Source: Rotaria macrura (taxonomy: Eukaryota; Rotifera; Eurotatoria; Philodinida; Philodinidae). From it: a DNA stretch of 64,000 bases. The position numbers and the translations under genes are program-made. The notes beneath the pieces are model-generated. The model made no database searches. It was given only the letters and a program-made list of their open reading frames with translations, and was not told the DNA's origin. Location of the stretch: contig OENT01000439.1 in assembly GCA_900239685.1 (NCBI GenBank), positions 1 through 64,000 of the forward strand, read 5' to 3'. Shown piece by piece: positions 47,249 to 59,139 of the stretch (its first letter is position 1; each line of letters begins with the position of its first letter).

Positions 47249-48553
47249 TTATTGGCGAGGACTTGTTAAATAATTAACCATATCGAGCCAATCAGAAAAT
47301 TGTTGTGGAAATTTAGCACTAACAAAAAACATACGACCAATACCTTTGAAGCCCATCATTGTTTTCTCTTGATTGATTTTCTGACGAATTTCTGTTTGCT
47401 CTTGTTCATCGTAATGATCCATCTTGTTGATTACAATATCGTAATCTAATCCTATTGCATCCAACAATTTCATCATACTTGAATTTTCTTTCAGTGTATG
47501 TGTAACAAGTATAAGACGTCTTGTTAATCCTTTGAAGAATGAAATATATTGCATACTCATATAAGATACTTCATCATTTTTTCCAGGTATATCCCATAGT
47601 ACGAAATGTTTAGTTTTAAAAGATGCTATTTTCACAGTAGTTTCACCGACACCTGTTTCGGCTACCTTCTCACCGAACAGCTTATTGAGCATTGTTGATT
47701 TGCCAGAAGATGTGATGCCAAAAAGAGCAACATTGTTACCTTCCATTCCGAATGGCTTCGCTTGTTTTGCTAATTTGATAATCGCTTCTTTTGCTTCTTT
47801 GTCATGATTGTTAATATCTTCAAAAGTATTTAACTTTTTCTTTTTCAATTCTTGTAATAATTTTGTCATTTCTTTAATTTCTACTTCATGTTGTTTCTGA
47901 TATTCCTCTATTTGCTTGTGTAATCTAGTATTTTGTTCCGCTAGTTCTCGGTTTCTGGCTCGTTGCTCTTCTTCACTTCTTTTCATTTGTTCGCCTAAAC
48001 TCTTATTTTGAGCAACTAAAGCTTCGTTTCTTTCATTTTGTTGCTTTTCACGTTTCTCCATTTTTTCTGTCCATTTATCATGTTGTGCAATCAGATCATC
48101 AATCTTCTTTTGTTGTTCTTTCTCCTTCTCGGCAAGTTTTTCTCGCAATCGATTATTTTCATAAGACAACGATGGATCTTGATCTAAAGATGTAAATGAG
48201 TATAATGAACAATGGAATAACCGGAACAATCTTATAGATAAGTATTAACGTAGTATCTATGGGTTGATCAGACTATCGATTTCAGTTTTTCCTGCGAAAT
48301 TAACATGTGGTTATCGTATTAGTCTTAAGCCGGAAAAACAATGAAACAACAACAATTCAATAAAATATGCCTCTGATCAGTTGCAATTCTTCTACAAGAA
48401 TTAACCGATAGCGCAATAATCAACAATCTTACATTGATGTGGTTGTGGTAGTTGCTGTGGATGTGGCTGTGAAAAACCAGGAATATTGTTCATCACGTTC
48501 TCAACGACTTCATTGATTATGGGCACGGGTGAGAAGAATGAACCCCAGGGCAT
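47249..48553 (-). CDS. Coiled-coil GTPase, immunity-related GTPase (IRG)-like
   Basis: Exons 48553-48433 and 48183-47249 (249-nt intron, donor AAT|GTAAGA, acceptor CTTTAG) give 351 residues. Residues 1-40 are Pro/Gln/His-rich (MPWGSFFSPVPIINEVVENV, then QPHPQQLPQPHQ). Residues ~47-157 form a long highly charged coiled coil. Then comes a G domain: P-loop GITSSGKST (196-204), a TGVGETT switch segment, DIPG (238-241, DxxG), and NKMD (293-296, NKxD). The P-loop plus TGVxETT plus WDIPG order resembles IRG/p47-type GTPases, which act on membranes in cell-autonomous defence. The protein lacks their C-terminal helical domain and has the coiled coil in front, so family placement is tentative. The ATG sits 7 nt after a TTACTTAG acceptor. 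Confidence 0.82.
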
Positions 48554-51519
48554 ATTGTTGCTAAGTAATATAGTGAACAGGAAATATTACAAAAAAGAGA
48601 CGTATGCTTTATCAAAATATTGTGTCCAATAAATAGATGATATTATATTGTTGACTAACGAATACACTATGAATATTTCCAATTATTCACTTTTTGGAAA
48701 TTTCTCTGTTCTATAGGGATTACATTTCATTCGTTTCTTTTTGAGTCAGTGCCATGGTTTGAATGCAGAAAAAAACCAACAACAGCTTCTGTTCTTCGTA
48801 TTAACGAATGATTCACGTTTGCCAATTATACTATTCTTAGTGCGATGTTTCATAATGACGTAGATATGAATCATAGGACAGAACGACTATTGATGATTTG
48901 ATATATTTTTCGTTGTCAGTTTCTTTGGAAGAGAGAATGATAGAACGAAAAACAAACTCTATGACACATATATCATGCGGGTAAAAATCAATGCACATGA
49001 CATTTATTTTTGTCTATTCATTCCCTACGCGATAACTTCAGCATTACCATATAAGAATATATTTCTAGCCGCTTCATTCTTAACTCATATGTAAGTAGCT
49101 GGAAAGAACTGAAGTGTTGTCCATTTTTCCAAGAGTATAGCAAAAAGAACCAAAGTACAAAGAAGAGAAAGTTTCCACATAGAGTCGAGATATTGACAAA
49201 TCTCAGATATCATTGCTTTGTTTAATGTGGACCATTTGTGTAAGACCTTCTCTCTCTTTCTTTCTTTGACACAAGGCTTTTGTTAGAGTAATCCATTACG
49301 TTACAGAATGTCTTGTTCAGTAAATCAACCGATTAAAGTATGTGATTTTTTCTATGCAATTATTTTGCTAATTTTTATGACTACTGAATCTATCAAAATA
49401 ATAATTGATGAACGATGCAATTGATACATTATTAAACCCTCTTACATTTAATTTTAGCACACTAACAATGGATGCTGCAGATATAGCGGGATACTTAACA
49501 ATCTTTTTTACAATGTGTCTGTGAGCTCATTCTATTGATAATTCATTTCTACACAAAACTCTCGAGTCGATTTTTCAAATTATAACCTTTCTTGTCGACG
49601 CGAACTTTCAAAAATTGACCCCTATTTAATAGTTAATTTTCAAATTCTTATTGTTTCTAACTATGAATTCATTTGCTGAAGCCGGTGCTCATCAAGGTTG
49701 ACGCTCGAGCTAAAGCATTTAACATCATAAGATAGAGAATTTTGTACTCTATAATTTCAAGATCTTTGCAACACTTTCGGGGCTCTTATTAATGAGAACA
49801 AGCCTTCAAGCTATTACATGAGACAATTTTAGGATTTACTTCGGAAAATAATTTTGTTTTGAAAGACAGACTTGCCATATAGAACTCTCAGCTTATACCG
49901 TCATGTGGAAGATTTAATTTTGGGCAAAAATTAGGTAATAGACCTGTCCAGAGAGAACTCCTTTTCATTTCTTTCACATTTTGAATATTCTATCGACAGA
50001 TGAAGAATTTTTTAAAAAGGTTTCCATAATTTTTTCTGCTTATTTTACCTTTGTAGATATATGATTGAGTAGATGTCAATCGTTTCGATTTTGCTTCTTC
50101 TTAAAAGACTAAATGGAAAAACTGAATTTGATAGATTTTTAGAAAAACGAGTTCTCTATGGAATGAGCCCACAACTAAATTGCAAAATGATTGATAAGTG
50201 CCCCTTTATATAAAATTTAACATATTTGATTAATAGAAGGAGTGGTCATGTGTTCATCGATTTGTATGAAACAAAATATTTTTAGAAAAGTTATAAACAG
50301 GAACTTTCTCAATTTTTAGTAAAAAATCACTGAAAGCCATATTGGATTACTTGTAGTTATATGCGAGTAGCCAGAACAACAGAGTGAAAAATTACTGTTT
50401 CGATTAGCAAGCACAGATAGTCGAAAAAGAAGTGAATAGGACACATTTCACAGGATACTTCTTCGAATCCATCTTATTTCCGAATACTTATCAGAGTATA
50501 CAATGCTTTATGAAGCACAATAGAAGACATGCTTCCGTTATTTAGTTGATACAATAACTACTTTAATAGAGAAGTTGCATCTATCAGAGGAGAAGGAAAT
50601 GTTATGTAAAATTCTATTAGCCTTAGTAGACAGGCGCTGAAAGAAAAAACTTGACTTTTTCTAATTTGGTTACATTATTCTCCCAAATATCTTGTATTCT
50701 TCTCTTACCGCTGTACTAATTCAACACGTAAAAAACTGATCCAAGTGAAGTGGTAAACCAGAGGATCAAATGTAAGTAGTTGCTAAGTTTAGAATTGAAG
50801 TATTCTATCAAATCTTGTGATGAAAAATAGCAGAGAAATGTTCAATAGCATATGTGTAGAGGTCAGTGACGGCAGCGGCTTACACTTCTAGATCTAAGTT
50901 TAATCGTTGTTGTATTCATGTTCAAAAGAACAAGATAAACTATGCAACTTGAAGCGTTTCAACTTTTCAGTGTAGGATTCCGAAGGTGAGGAAAAAATCA
51001 TGTTCACAACTATGACACTGACATCGACGTACATATAGTCTCTTGAGGAAAAAGAGGATTTAAAAAATGACTGGGAGTATGCAGCTTTTGCAACCATCGG
51101 TCCACTGAATCTCAGCAGTAGTTACCACAGTTGGCAAAAGTAAATTTTCCACTTTTAAAGTTACCAGCTGTGACTAGCCAATAAACTTAAGTCTGTATTC
51201 AATCCAAATGCATCTACATCCAAGTAAAGTTTTTTTTCAACAGTATTTCACGGTAACAGTATATCTGATCTTCAGTTTCATCAAGGTTCGTTAAGTTTCT
51301 GTCTGTTTTAAGTCCGATGTATCTTTTCTGTTCGTTTCTTTTTCAATAATAATCCATACGTAAAATAAAAAGAGTGTGTTACTTATTACTGCGTAACTAT
51401 GATTTCACTGCATTAATAGAACAATCAAGTAGCACCTACGTTTTCACGGCGCTCACGTTTTAATGAATCACAATCGTTTCTATCGATGATAGAAGGCTTG
51501 TTACATTAGAGAAGCTTAC
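48554..51519. other. Gene-free stretch
   Basis: About 3 kb with no coding pattern, RNA gene or repeat I can support. It ends at the TATA box of the next gene. Confidence 0.45.
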
Positions 51520-51528
51520 TATATAAAG
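51520..51528 (+). promoter_or_regulatory. TATA box of the small secreted Cys-rich gene
   Basis: TATATAAAG. About 50 bases further is a splice donor (TTTCAAG|GTAAGG at 51582), so a non-coding first exon of roughly 30 nt is expected, followed by a 945-nt 5' UTR intron ending in TTTTAG at 52526. Confidence 0.5.
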
Positions 51529-52533
51529 GGAATAGTATGACAAAAAAGCAATCATTTATTCAAACGCTGTTGCTTTTCAAGGTAAGGAACATAACCGTTT
51601 TTTATAAAAATATAGAGAATGCCGACAAACAATAGAATGAACTATCATATATTTTTTTAAATCGTGTTACTGTGTGCAAGGGTCAAACGGCATTTGATCG
51701 TTTGTTTAACATGCTTAAATTAATCTTTGGTAAAATATTGTATTTTCTCGATTTAATAATACCTGTGTTCGACTGATCAGTAATAGTAGATGATTTTTAT
51801 ATCAGTTCATCTATGCCATATTCTCTTCGGTTAAATCCAAAAGTTATTGTGCATACGTATTCTTATGTGATATTGAATTCTTGTTATTTTAATATTTCAG
51901 TAACTGATTCTTAAATTCCTCACTCGTAAATTAAAATTTAATCATCTTAAGCTATGATGAATTTATCATAACATTGTACTTACGATTTCATCAGACTACA
52001 AGTAAAAAATTTTTAAATCATTTCACATCGAAACAAACGTGCTTCAATTGCACGGTGAAAGACAATGAGAATAGACTTTTCAGGCAAAAAATTAGATAAA
52101 AAGAATGAAATTAACGATTAAATCAAATGTAACTTGATCATCATTTGTTACCTAAGCCACTTGCTAATAAAATTGCACAACGCATGATTCCAATAAAAAA
52201 ATCTATCGCTAAGAGAAAAGTAGAAATGAAATAAAATTTTTCACAATACATCGCTCATTCAATGCACCTTTTTCGAATTCTTAATGAAAGGAACTTTAAA
52301 GTCGTCAATGATACTGAAAAGAGACCGTAACTTGAACCAATAGAACTTGGTTCAATTCGTTCTCCAGTATAAAATTAGAACCAAATGTGTTTTTTAATCT
52401 CTATAAAAAATTCGATGACTTATTTTTGCAATTTCTCTGAATGAAGTACTGTTTTTAATTAAGAATTAACTAATCTTAGAAAATAAACACATAATCAATT
52501 TGACAATGTGTTTATTTAGATTTTAGATTCGAA

Positions 52534-52800
52534 ATGTGGTTCGTCCTACTACTTTTAGTAGTTACAGCTAATGCTTTTCCAACTACTACGCCGTATACTA
52601 CTCCTGATACTACTTATTTCATTTACGATAGTGTGCTAGGCATGTATTGTGATTCCGATACAAATTGTGGTGGTTTAGTTGCCTCTTCCATGTGTCTTAA
52701 TAACATATGTGTTTGCCAACCTGGACTTATTCCGCAAGGTATTATGAGTTGTGTCTATCCTAACGGTATGAACAAGTTACTAACTAGTAGTTATCTATAA
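52534..52800 (+). CDS. Small secreted cysteine-rich (EB/EGF-like) protein
   Basis: 88 residues. A clear signal peptide (MWFVLLLLVVTANA) is followed by a Thr/Pro-rich spacer and a six-cysteine module: GMYCDSDTNCGGLVASSMC, then LNNICVCQPGLI and a final SC. The spacing C-x5-C-x8-C-x4-C-x-C-x11-C resembles EB or EGF-like modules of invertebrate secreted proteins. The start is seven bases after the predicted 5' UTR acceptor. AATAAA at 52928-52933 gives a plausible 3' end. A further exon is possible, since the residues after SCVYPNG look less structured, but none was found. Function unknown. Confidence 0.65.
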   Translation: MWFVLLLLVVTANAFPTTTPYTTPDTTYFIYDSVLGMYCDSDTNCGGLVASSMCLNNICVCQPGLIPQGIMSCVYPNGMNKLLTSSYL

Positions 52801-52927
52801 ATTCTATGGAAGTATTTCTAGGTCGATAAATAATAGCAACCAATCAAGCTTCAACGATGCTACTGATGCAATCAATGGTTGACGATTTTTTTCATCACTA
52901 TTATCAACTTTTTGATTAAAAGCGCAA

Positions 52928-52933
52928 AATAAA
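52928..52933 (+). terminator. Polyadenylation signal
   Basis: AATAAA 128 bases after the stop of the secreted Cys-rich protein. Confidence 0.4.
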
Positions 52934-52939
52934 TTAAAA

Positions 52940-53805
52940 TTTCGAATATTTTTCATATTACTTTTTGTGTTTGATTTTAGATTACTCATTTTATTGAGGT
53001 TGACTTATGTGTGAGATATATAGTGTAATAAGTTAAGGAAATTGATTGATGTCAAGAGGCTTAAGTGCGTGAAACAAAAATCCGTAAATAAAATCTCTTT
53101 TCAGTACACAACTTCAACTTTTTGAGAAGTTTAAATTGGCTTTTATTGGTACTCGTCAATATACTAATCGAATTGATTGAGATGGATGTGTTCCATAGTA
53201 CAATATGTATCGTTTTCCTTCTGATTGAAATAACATTTTACAAAAAGGCTGTTTGATGATTTCAAAAGTTAACAGCATGTATGTGACTCATTGCAGGACA
53301 TGCCCAAGCCAAATATTACAATTAAATAAGAAGTAACGAATATTTTACTAAGAAAACAGAGTCAGAAATGAAAAAAACTCTCACAAGTTGATCATGAGAC
53401 CATAATTGTTTACAAGTCTTGTGTTGAATTTTAAGCATTTCGTTTGTGTCCGTATGCATCATTCAAACATTAAACCAATGCTGTTCCAACGGTTGCTAGT
53501 TATTCTTTCGAATCAGAGAGCTTCTTCAATAGTTGTCGTGATTTCTCTTCTCCAGCTAAGCGTTTCAGGTGTTTCACTCGAGTTTTTATACAATTTGGAT
53601 TAAACCACTGATCTATTTTTAGAATTAGCACATACATGCTAGTGAATTGTATAAATATACTGTAACAATGGACAGGATAATTGTGAAGGCAGCTAAAGAC
53701 CGTGGACAGATTTCTTCTTGGCAGTCAGATAATAAAAGAATATTGAGGTAAATGTAACATTCTGAGTAGACAAAGCATATTAGGTCTTTTGGTGTGATAA
53801 TTTAC
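52940..53805. other. Gene-free stretch
   Basis: Nothing supportable. Confidence 0.45.
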
Positions 53806-54655
53806 ATATCGGTGGCCAGGTCGGTTGCAGCTGAGGCGTAAACCGAAGGTTAGAACGGCGGTGGCTCAAAGTTTCAATTTTTTAAGGTTCTCAGCGGCCG
53901 ACAATTTAAATTAGTAGGCCATTCCTCAGCGGCGGCTATATAACTTGAAATTTAATTTTCATGGCGGCGGCGCAAGCTAATATTTAAAAGTCTTTGCACG
54001 CGGCGGCGGCTGAGTTTCATATTCATGATTTTTTTGTTAAGCTGTTTCTATTTATTTCAATCCCTATTTACTGCCATTTTAAAATAGGATGTATGAAAAA
54101 AACGATGTGTTTTGTTATCATACAAAGAAGAAATACATAAAGAGTATCAAGACAAACCGAGTATCACAAACAATGCACATATCAAAACATAAGACTACAG
54201 TATAGTACAAAAAGAAAAAAATATAATAATATAGTATGAAAATAATACGAATATTATTAATAAACAATAATGCTAGCCAATGTAATTAAATGTGTAAGTA
54301 AACAAGCGATAGTATAGACCAAAGTTATACGAATATCGATGACCAAAACAGCTTTAGGTTCTTGTAAAGATGTTTCTTTCTTTCTACTTGAAACACAATA
54401 TCATCTGCTTTTCTTCTCTTTTGTTAAAACAGTGTATGACTGGTTCAAAATTTGAGATTAGAGGAAAGGAAAACTTTACAGACACATTAGTAAAAATATC
54501 AGCGGCGGCTATTTCTAGTATCAAAAATTTTTCTTCTGGCGGCGGGAGCGGCTGGATGCGGTTTTTTGATACAGCGGCTGCTAGACAGTACTTTAAATTA
54601 TCTGGAATTTCATGGCGGCGGCGGCGGCCGCGGCTCAGCCGTATGGCGTACACCT
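53806..54655. repeat. GCGGCGG word array element
   Basis: Two GC-rich flanks (53806-54010 and 54490-54655) are full of GGCGGCGGCT words, separated by 480 bp of AT-rich DNA. The left flank has GCAGCTGAGGCG and the right CGGCTCAGCC, an imperfect inverted pair. The 90-97 codon frames here are products of the repeat. The reverse-complemented right terminus TAGAGGTGTACGCC resembles hAT ends; the left end is diverged and no target duplication is evident. Confidence 0.5.
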
Positions 54656-54660
54656 CTAAA

Positions 54661-56408
54661 TGAGAACGTCGACTGTGATAGTGCAGCAGAAGCAGTTTTC
54701 AATGCTCTGTTGAACGACACCAATTCCGTCTAAAACGGTCAATTAGATGTCAAGATATGATTGAGATATTAAAAAAATTTTGAATTTGAAAATGACGTCA
54801 CTAGACCATTTTGTTATCAATTTTTGAGAAGGTTGCTAGTACTTTTACGCAAATGTTTTCTGACCAAAAGATGCGCCTTTTCACGCTCTACAACAGTATT
54901 CGAAATCTGCTCTTGGCACTTGAAAAATGGAGCTACAAATGGGAAAAGAATGGCAAAAAAGCATGTAAGAACCGACCAAAAACTGGGTAGTCTCATATGA
55001 TGCCAGAGTTCTCAGAACTCATAGATAGCTTGCGGAGAAAGAAAAAATATGCTATTTTGTAGAGCAGACGTCGTTCTATCGATCGGTATAAAACAATTAC
55101 TGTGTTGATCACATTTTGGAGCTAAAATGATCGACGAAAGAAAAATGTCGAAAACACACATTTTTACATGCATTTTTGGCCCCCAAACAAGTGCCTGCCT
55201 CTTATCTCAAAAAGGGTTTAGTCTAAAACTCTAGAAATGTAAGTATATAGCTAATTTTGTGTGCTCTATCGAACCTACTAGTCTATTTCAAAATCTGAAT
55301 TTCGTCGGCAACCTGCTTGGGTGGTGTTCTCGTGGACTATCTCTTAAGATTTTGTTCTGCTCGATTATCTAATCATTGGAAGAATGCAAAAAAATAATTA
55401 ATCGTTGACGCATAAACACAATACTTTTCATCCTGAAAAGAATTGGTTTTCATCTGGAAACAAAATATTATTTACTCTCTTCCCTCTTTTTCGCATTGAT
55501 ACTGATCTATATAGATAGCAAGAATTTCAGTGTTACTTGCTTGCTTGTACAAAACTTCATACAGAGGCAGACAATTGCATTTTGCAAGTATTTTATTCTT
55601 ATTACAAAATATAAAAAACTTGTAAATCTACTTCAATGTATGGCGTAATCACAGATTTTTCTCATTCGTTTATTGTGATCATAGTTTTGAAGGTTAAGAC
55701 ACCGAGTAAGAAAGAAAAATAAATTTCCCAAACCTGATAAAAAAAACATCGCAAGTGAGTGCCTTTTATTTTCTTTACTGAAAAAAATCTATCTTATGTC
55801 TGCGTTATCAATGTCTCAAAAGAGTAGCTACCTACACATAATATATTGTCCTCACGTAAAGGTATACCAATACGACTACTCATAAGACTATAGTGGGTAA
55901 TCATGCATTTAGTGAATAAAAAAATTGTTCTTTCAATTGGTGACGTACTCATATGACTAATATACCAATATAAAATGCTTGCTAATTAGAAATATTTTTA
56001 TTCGTGAGAGCAAGAACACTCCAATGAAAAAGAACACGCCAATCATTTACGCAACTAGATAGCAAGTATCATCACTTGTAATTTTTAGCTTTATACTCCA
56101 ACTCTAAAGGAACGAATGTAAATTAATATCCAAGTGAAAGTATTCGATCATAACTATATAATTATACCAATGAAAGAGATTTTCTTATATGAAATTTTAG
56201 ACACTTAAGGAGTGAGAAACGGCATTTTTGCACCATGAAAAGAAATATGTGGGAGATTTTAAAAATATGGCAGTACTTAACTGTATCATTTAGCATAGAT
56301 TATATGTTCATAGAATATCATGGATATTAGCATATTAAAATTTTGCATTATAGTTTGTTCTACGGTCATTTAATACTCATCTTCAAGATACTATTCTCCA
56401 TTCAAGAT
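54661..56408. other. Gene-free stretch
   Basis: Nothing supportable; one GAAAGAAAAATGTCGAAAAC word near 55136 recalls the FLYWCH-element ends. Confidence 0.4.
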
Positions 56409-57014
56409 GTCACGGCAGTCGGATATCTTTTGCATAACTTTTGGTGCAAAGAAGATCAAGAACTGCGGTCTTCCTCATTCAATAGCCTAGACTCAAGAAT
56501 ATATTTTCTTAAGTAAGATGTTTTCAGAGGATCTCTGGAAAACCCCACTGGATTTCATAAAACTCCCGTAATAGAATATCTTTTTTTCTCCATTGATGAG
56601 ATCAGGATCGGAAATTGAATCGACTTTTGTATGCTTCNNNNNNNNNNNNNNNNNNNNNNNNNNNNNNNNNNNNNNNNNNNNNNNNNNNNNNNNNNNNNNN
56701 NNNNNNNNNNNNNNNNNNNNNNNNNNNNNNNNNNNNNNNNNNNNNNNNNNNNNNNNNNNNNNNNNNNNNNNNNNNNNNNNNNNNNGAAGCATACAAAAGT
56801 CGATTCAATTTCCGATCCTGATCTCATCAATGGAGAAAAAAAGATATTCTATTACGGGAGTTTTATGAAATCCAGTGGGGTTTTCCAGAGATCCTCTGAA
56901 AACATCTTACTTAAGAAAATATATTCTTGAGTCTTGGCTATTGAATGAGGAAGACCGCAGTTCTTGATCTTCTTTGCACCAAAAGTTATGCAAAAGATAT
57001 CCGACTGCAGTGAC
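56409..57014. repeat. Palindrome with assembly gap at its centre
   Basis: Arms 56409-56637 and 56786-57014 (229 bp each) are reverse complements with two mismatches that I can see, separated by 148 N. The gap begins and ends exactly where the arms meet it. Matching frames on both strands are mirror shadows of this repeat. Either a true fold-back structure that could not be sequenced through, or a scaffolding artefact. Confidence 0.9.
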
Positions 57015-57239
57015 TTCTGGGGACGGATAATAGTAAACGGAAGACTATCTGGGTTTTCCAACTTTCTTTTCTAGTATTTTTTTCATCTGAAATCAACATG
57101 AAAGATGTTTCATATCGTCAATATTCATTACAATTTTTCGATAAAAACATTTTCTCACTGGATATTTGAGAATCATAGGTCTGACTGCACGTCCTATGTA
57201 AAAAGGGTTAAAAACTTCCTCTATTGAGTACATTTCCGA

Positions 57240-57730
57240 TTATTTTTTCGCTTTTAAAAGTACCTTAAGATACTTTCTATACTTTTGAAAGCACTTTTCA
57301 ATTCTTTCTTTTTGCTTTCAAAAGTAATTACTTTATAGTACTTCCGAAAGTACTAATAAGTACTGTTCACCAGGCAATAACAATAGTTTTTCGCATGCTA
57401 GAGGTCTCTATAACAAGCACTGATTAAAATAAAAATATCAGATGCGCATGTTTTTAATTTAAACGTTAACGCTTTATGGGGACGATCCAGCTTTTATTTA
57501 CAGTAATATATGCATGGATAGAACATAGGTAAGAGTAAAACTTTAGTTTTCAATGAAGGCTTGAGTTATTTGATTAATTGAAAGCATGATTGCTTAAGTA
57601 ATTGTTGGTCCTTGCAAAAGTAGTTCTTACTGAATTGCAGGAAAAGTGGCATAAGTATTTATAAGTGAACTTTTTTATGTGCTATTTCAACTTCCTACAA
57701 AAACTATTGAAAGTACTTAATAGTAAATTT
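57240..57730. repeat. AAAGTACTT word array
   Basis: Clusters of AAAGTACTT and its reverse complement at 57250-57370 and 57600-57730 around a 230-bp spacer. No coding content. Same style as the other word arrays. Confidence 0.45.
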
Positions 57731-58030
57731 TTTCGATTAATTGTTTTACGTACGGTTATTATTGATAAATTATAAATCATAATGTAGGGTTTGAATGTTT
57801 GAAGTCAATAAGATAAAAGATAATTATCACGTGATGATGTGAAGTGTTTTTCACTAAGTTACTTGTCTCCAAGTCTAATTAGTCTGTAATTGTCGCCCTC
57901 CTAAGTATCTTTCCTAATGCTCATATTTTTATTTTCTGGTATAGATGTGAGGCATACCTTTCGAAAGCATTTTTTATAGATGCATAGCAGGAACGATTAA
58001 TCATTGATTACCCATTTATTTACTTCTTTC
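57731..58030. other. 5' flank of the ADP-ribosyltransferase
   Basis: AT-rich, ends in the acceptor TTACTTCTTTCAG (58031-58032), 69 nt before the ATG. Confidence 0.4.
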
Positions 58031-58101
58031 AGATAAGAACAATTTGATCTAGTTAGTCAATTAATTGAGGTCCGCGGCTAAAACACCAATAGTTACTGAA
58101 T

Positions 58102-59139
58102 ATGACTGAAGTCGCTGAAATCAGCATATCGCGTAGAAATGCTCGAGTACTAGAAGATGGTCCTTTTGATTCGACAGCGCTTGATTCGATTATTGGCTAT
58201 GCCCAGGAACCACTACTCCCCCTTGATGCGGCATGTGAACCGTTAGTTGGCATTGTTTTTGATATACGCCGCTATGTTGCGTATGTTTTGAACCGTACTC
58301 CAACACAGCCGGCTCAAGCTCTGTCTCGTGAAGAATCAGCTGCGATTCGCCTCTACACGATGGAATGGAATGAACCGAGCAGTAGCCTTTATGCTGTTCT
58401 AAATCATACTCTCAAGACAGCTCCTCGAGATGAATTGAGACCATGGTTCAAATATCTCAAACTGTTTCTCACAGCGCTAGCTAAAATACCATGTGGGCCT
58501 CGACAAAGTGTTTGGCGTGGGATTAAATGCAATGTTAACGACGAATATCCGTTAGGCGCTCGTGTGACTTGGTGGGCGTTTTCATCATGCACGACATCAC
58601 TTAATGTATTACAGAGCCCGGCTTATTTGGGAGATATGGGTGAGAGAACTCTCTTTTCCATCGAAGCTTTCAACGCCCGTAATATTAAGGAGCATTCAAT
58701 GTTTGACAAGGAGGATGAAATGTTACTGCTACCGGGAACGTATATGGAAGTGCAATCAAAACTAAGTCAGTCAAATGATCTACACATCATTCGTTTGACG
58801 CAGGAAATACCGACTGAAATACTTCTTGAGCCTCCATTTGAAAGTATTTGGAAAATTTTTAATCGTTTATTTTAAATTTAATTACCTGTTGTTTTAGATG
58901 CATGGGTTGATTGGAAGATGCCAAAAGTAGAGTAAGCCTACTGTTTCTCTATGAAACTGGTTTTCGATGAGACTTTTTCAAAAAATATTATAGATATCAC
59001 TGGTATAGAACTAAGAAAGCTTTCATCTTATTCGGCGTCTTGACGGCTATTATCATATCTGTAGCAGTCATTCTCGGCGCTGTTTTAGGTTCCAAAGTTG
59101 ACAGCTCTACCGCCACTAGTACTAGTACCAGCATACCAG
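58102..59139 (+). CDS. Arginine-type mono-ADP-ribosyltransferase, probably with C-terminal membrane anchor (3' end not found)
   Basis: The unspliced frame runs to 58875 (257 residues). It shows the ART R-S-ExE plan: Arg139 in SVWRGIK, Ser/Thr block WWAFSSCTTS (157-166), and Glu204/Glu206 in FDKEDEMLLLPGTYMEV. Such enzymes transfer ADP-ribose from NAD+ to arginine. A donor at 58844 (phase 1, after PPFE) joins with matching phase to 58898-58931 (AWVDWKMPKVE) and then 58994-59139 (YHWYRTKKAFILFGVLTA, then a hydrophobic helix and a Ser/Thr stretch) through introns of 54 and 62 nt, the usual size here. The product would be a membrane protein with the ART domain before the helix; RTKK just before it suggests a cytosolic N-side. 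A donor GTATGT at 59140 means more exons follow, but I could not find them. The short form ending IFNRLF at 58875 is the alternative. Confidence 0.8.

Noticed and set aside
54370..54663. Plus and minus frames of 89-97 codons
   Set aside because: Products of GCGGCGG repeats read on both strands.
56493..57061. Several frames of 68-99 codons on both strands across the N gap
   Set aside because: They read through undetermined bases and mirror one another because of the palindrome; no coding evidence remains outside the gap.
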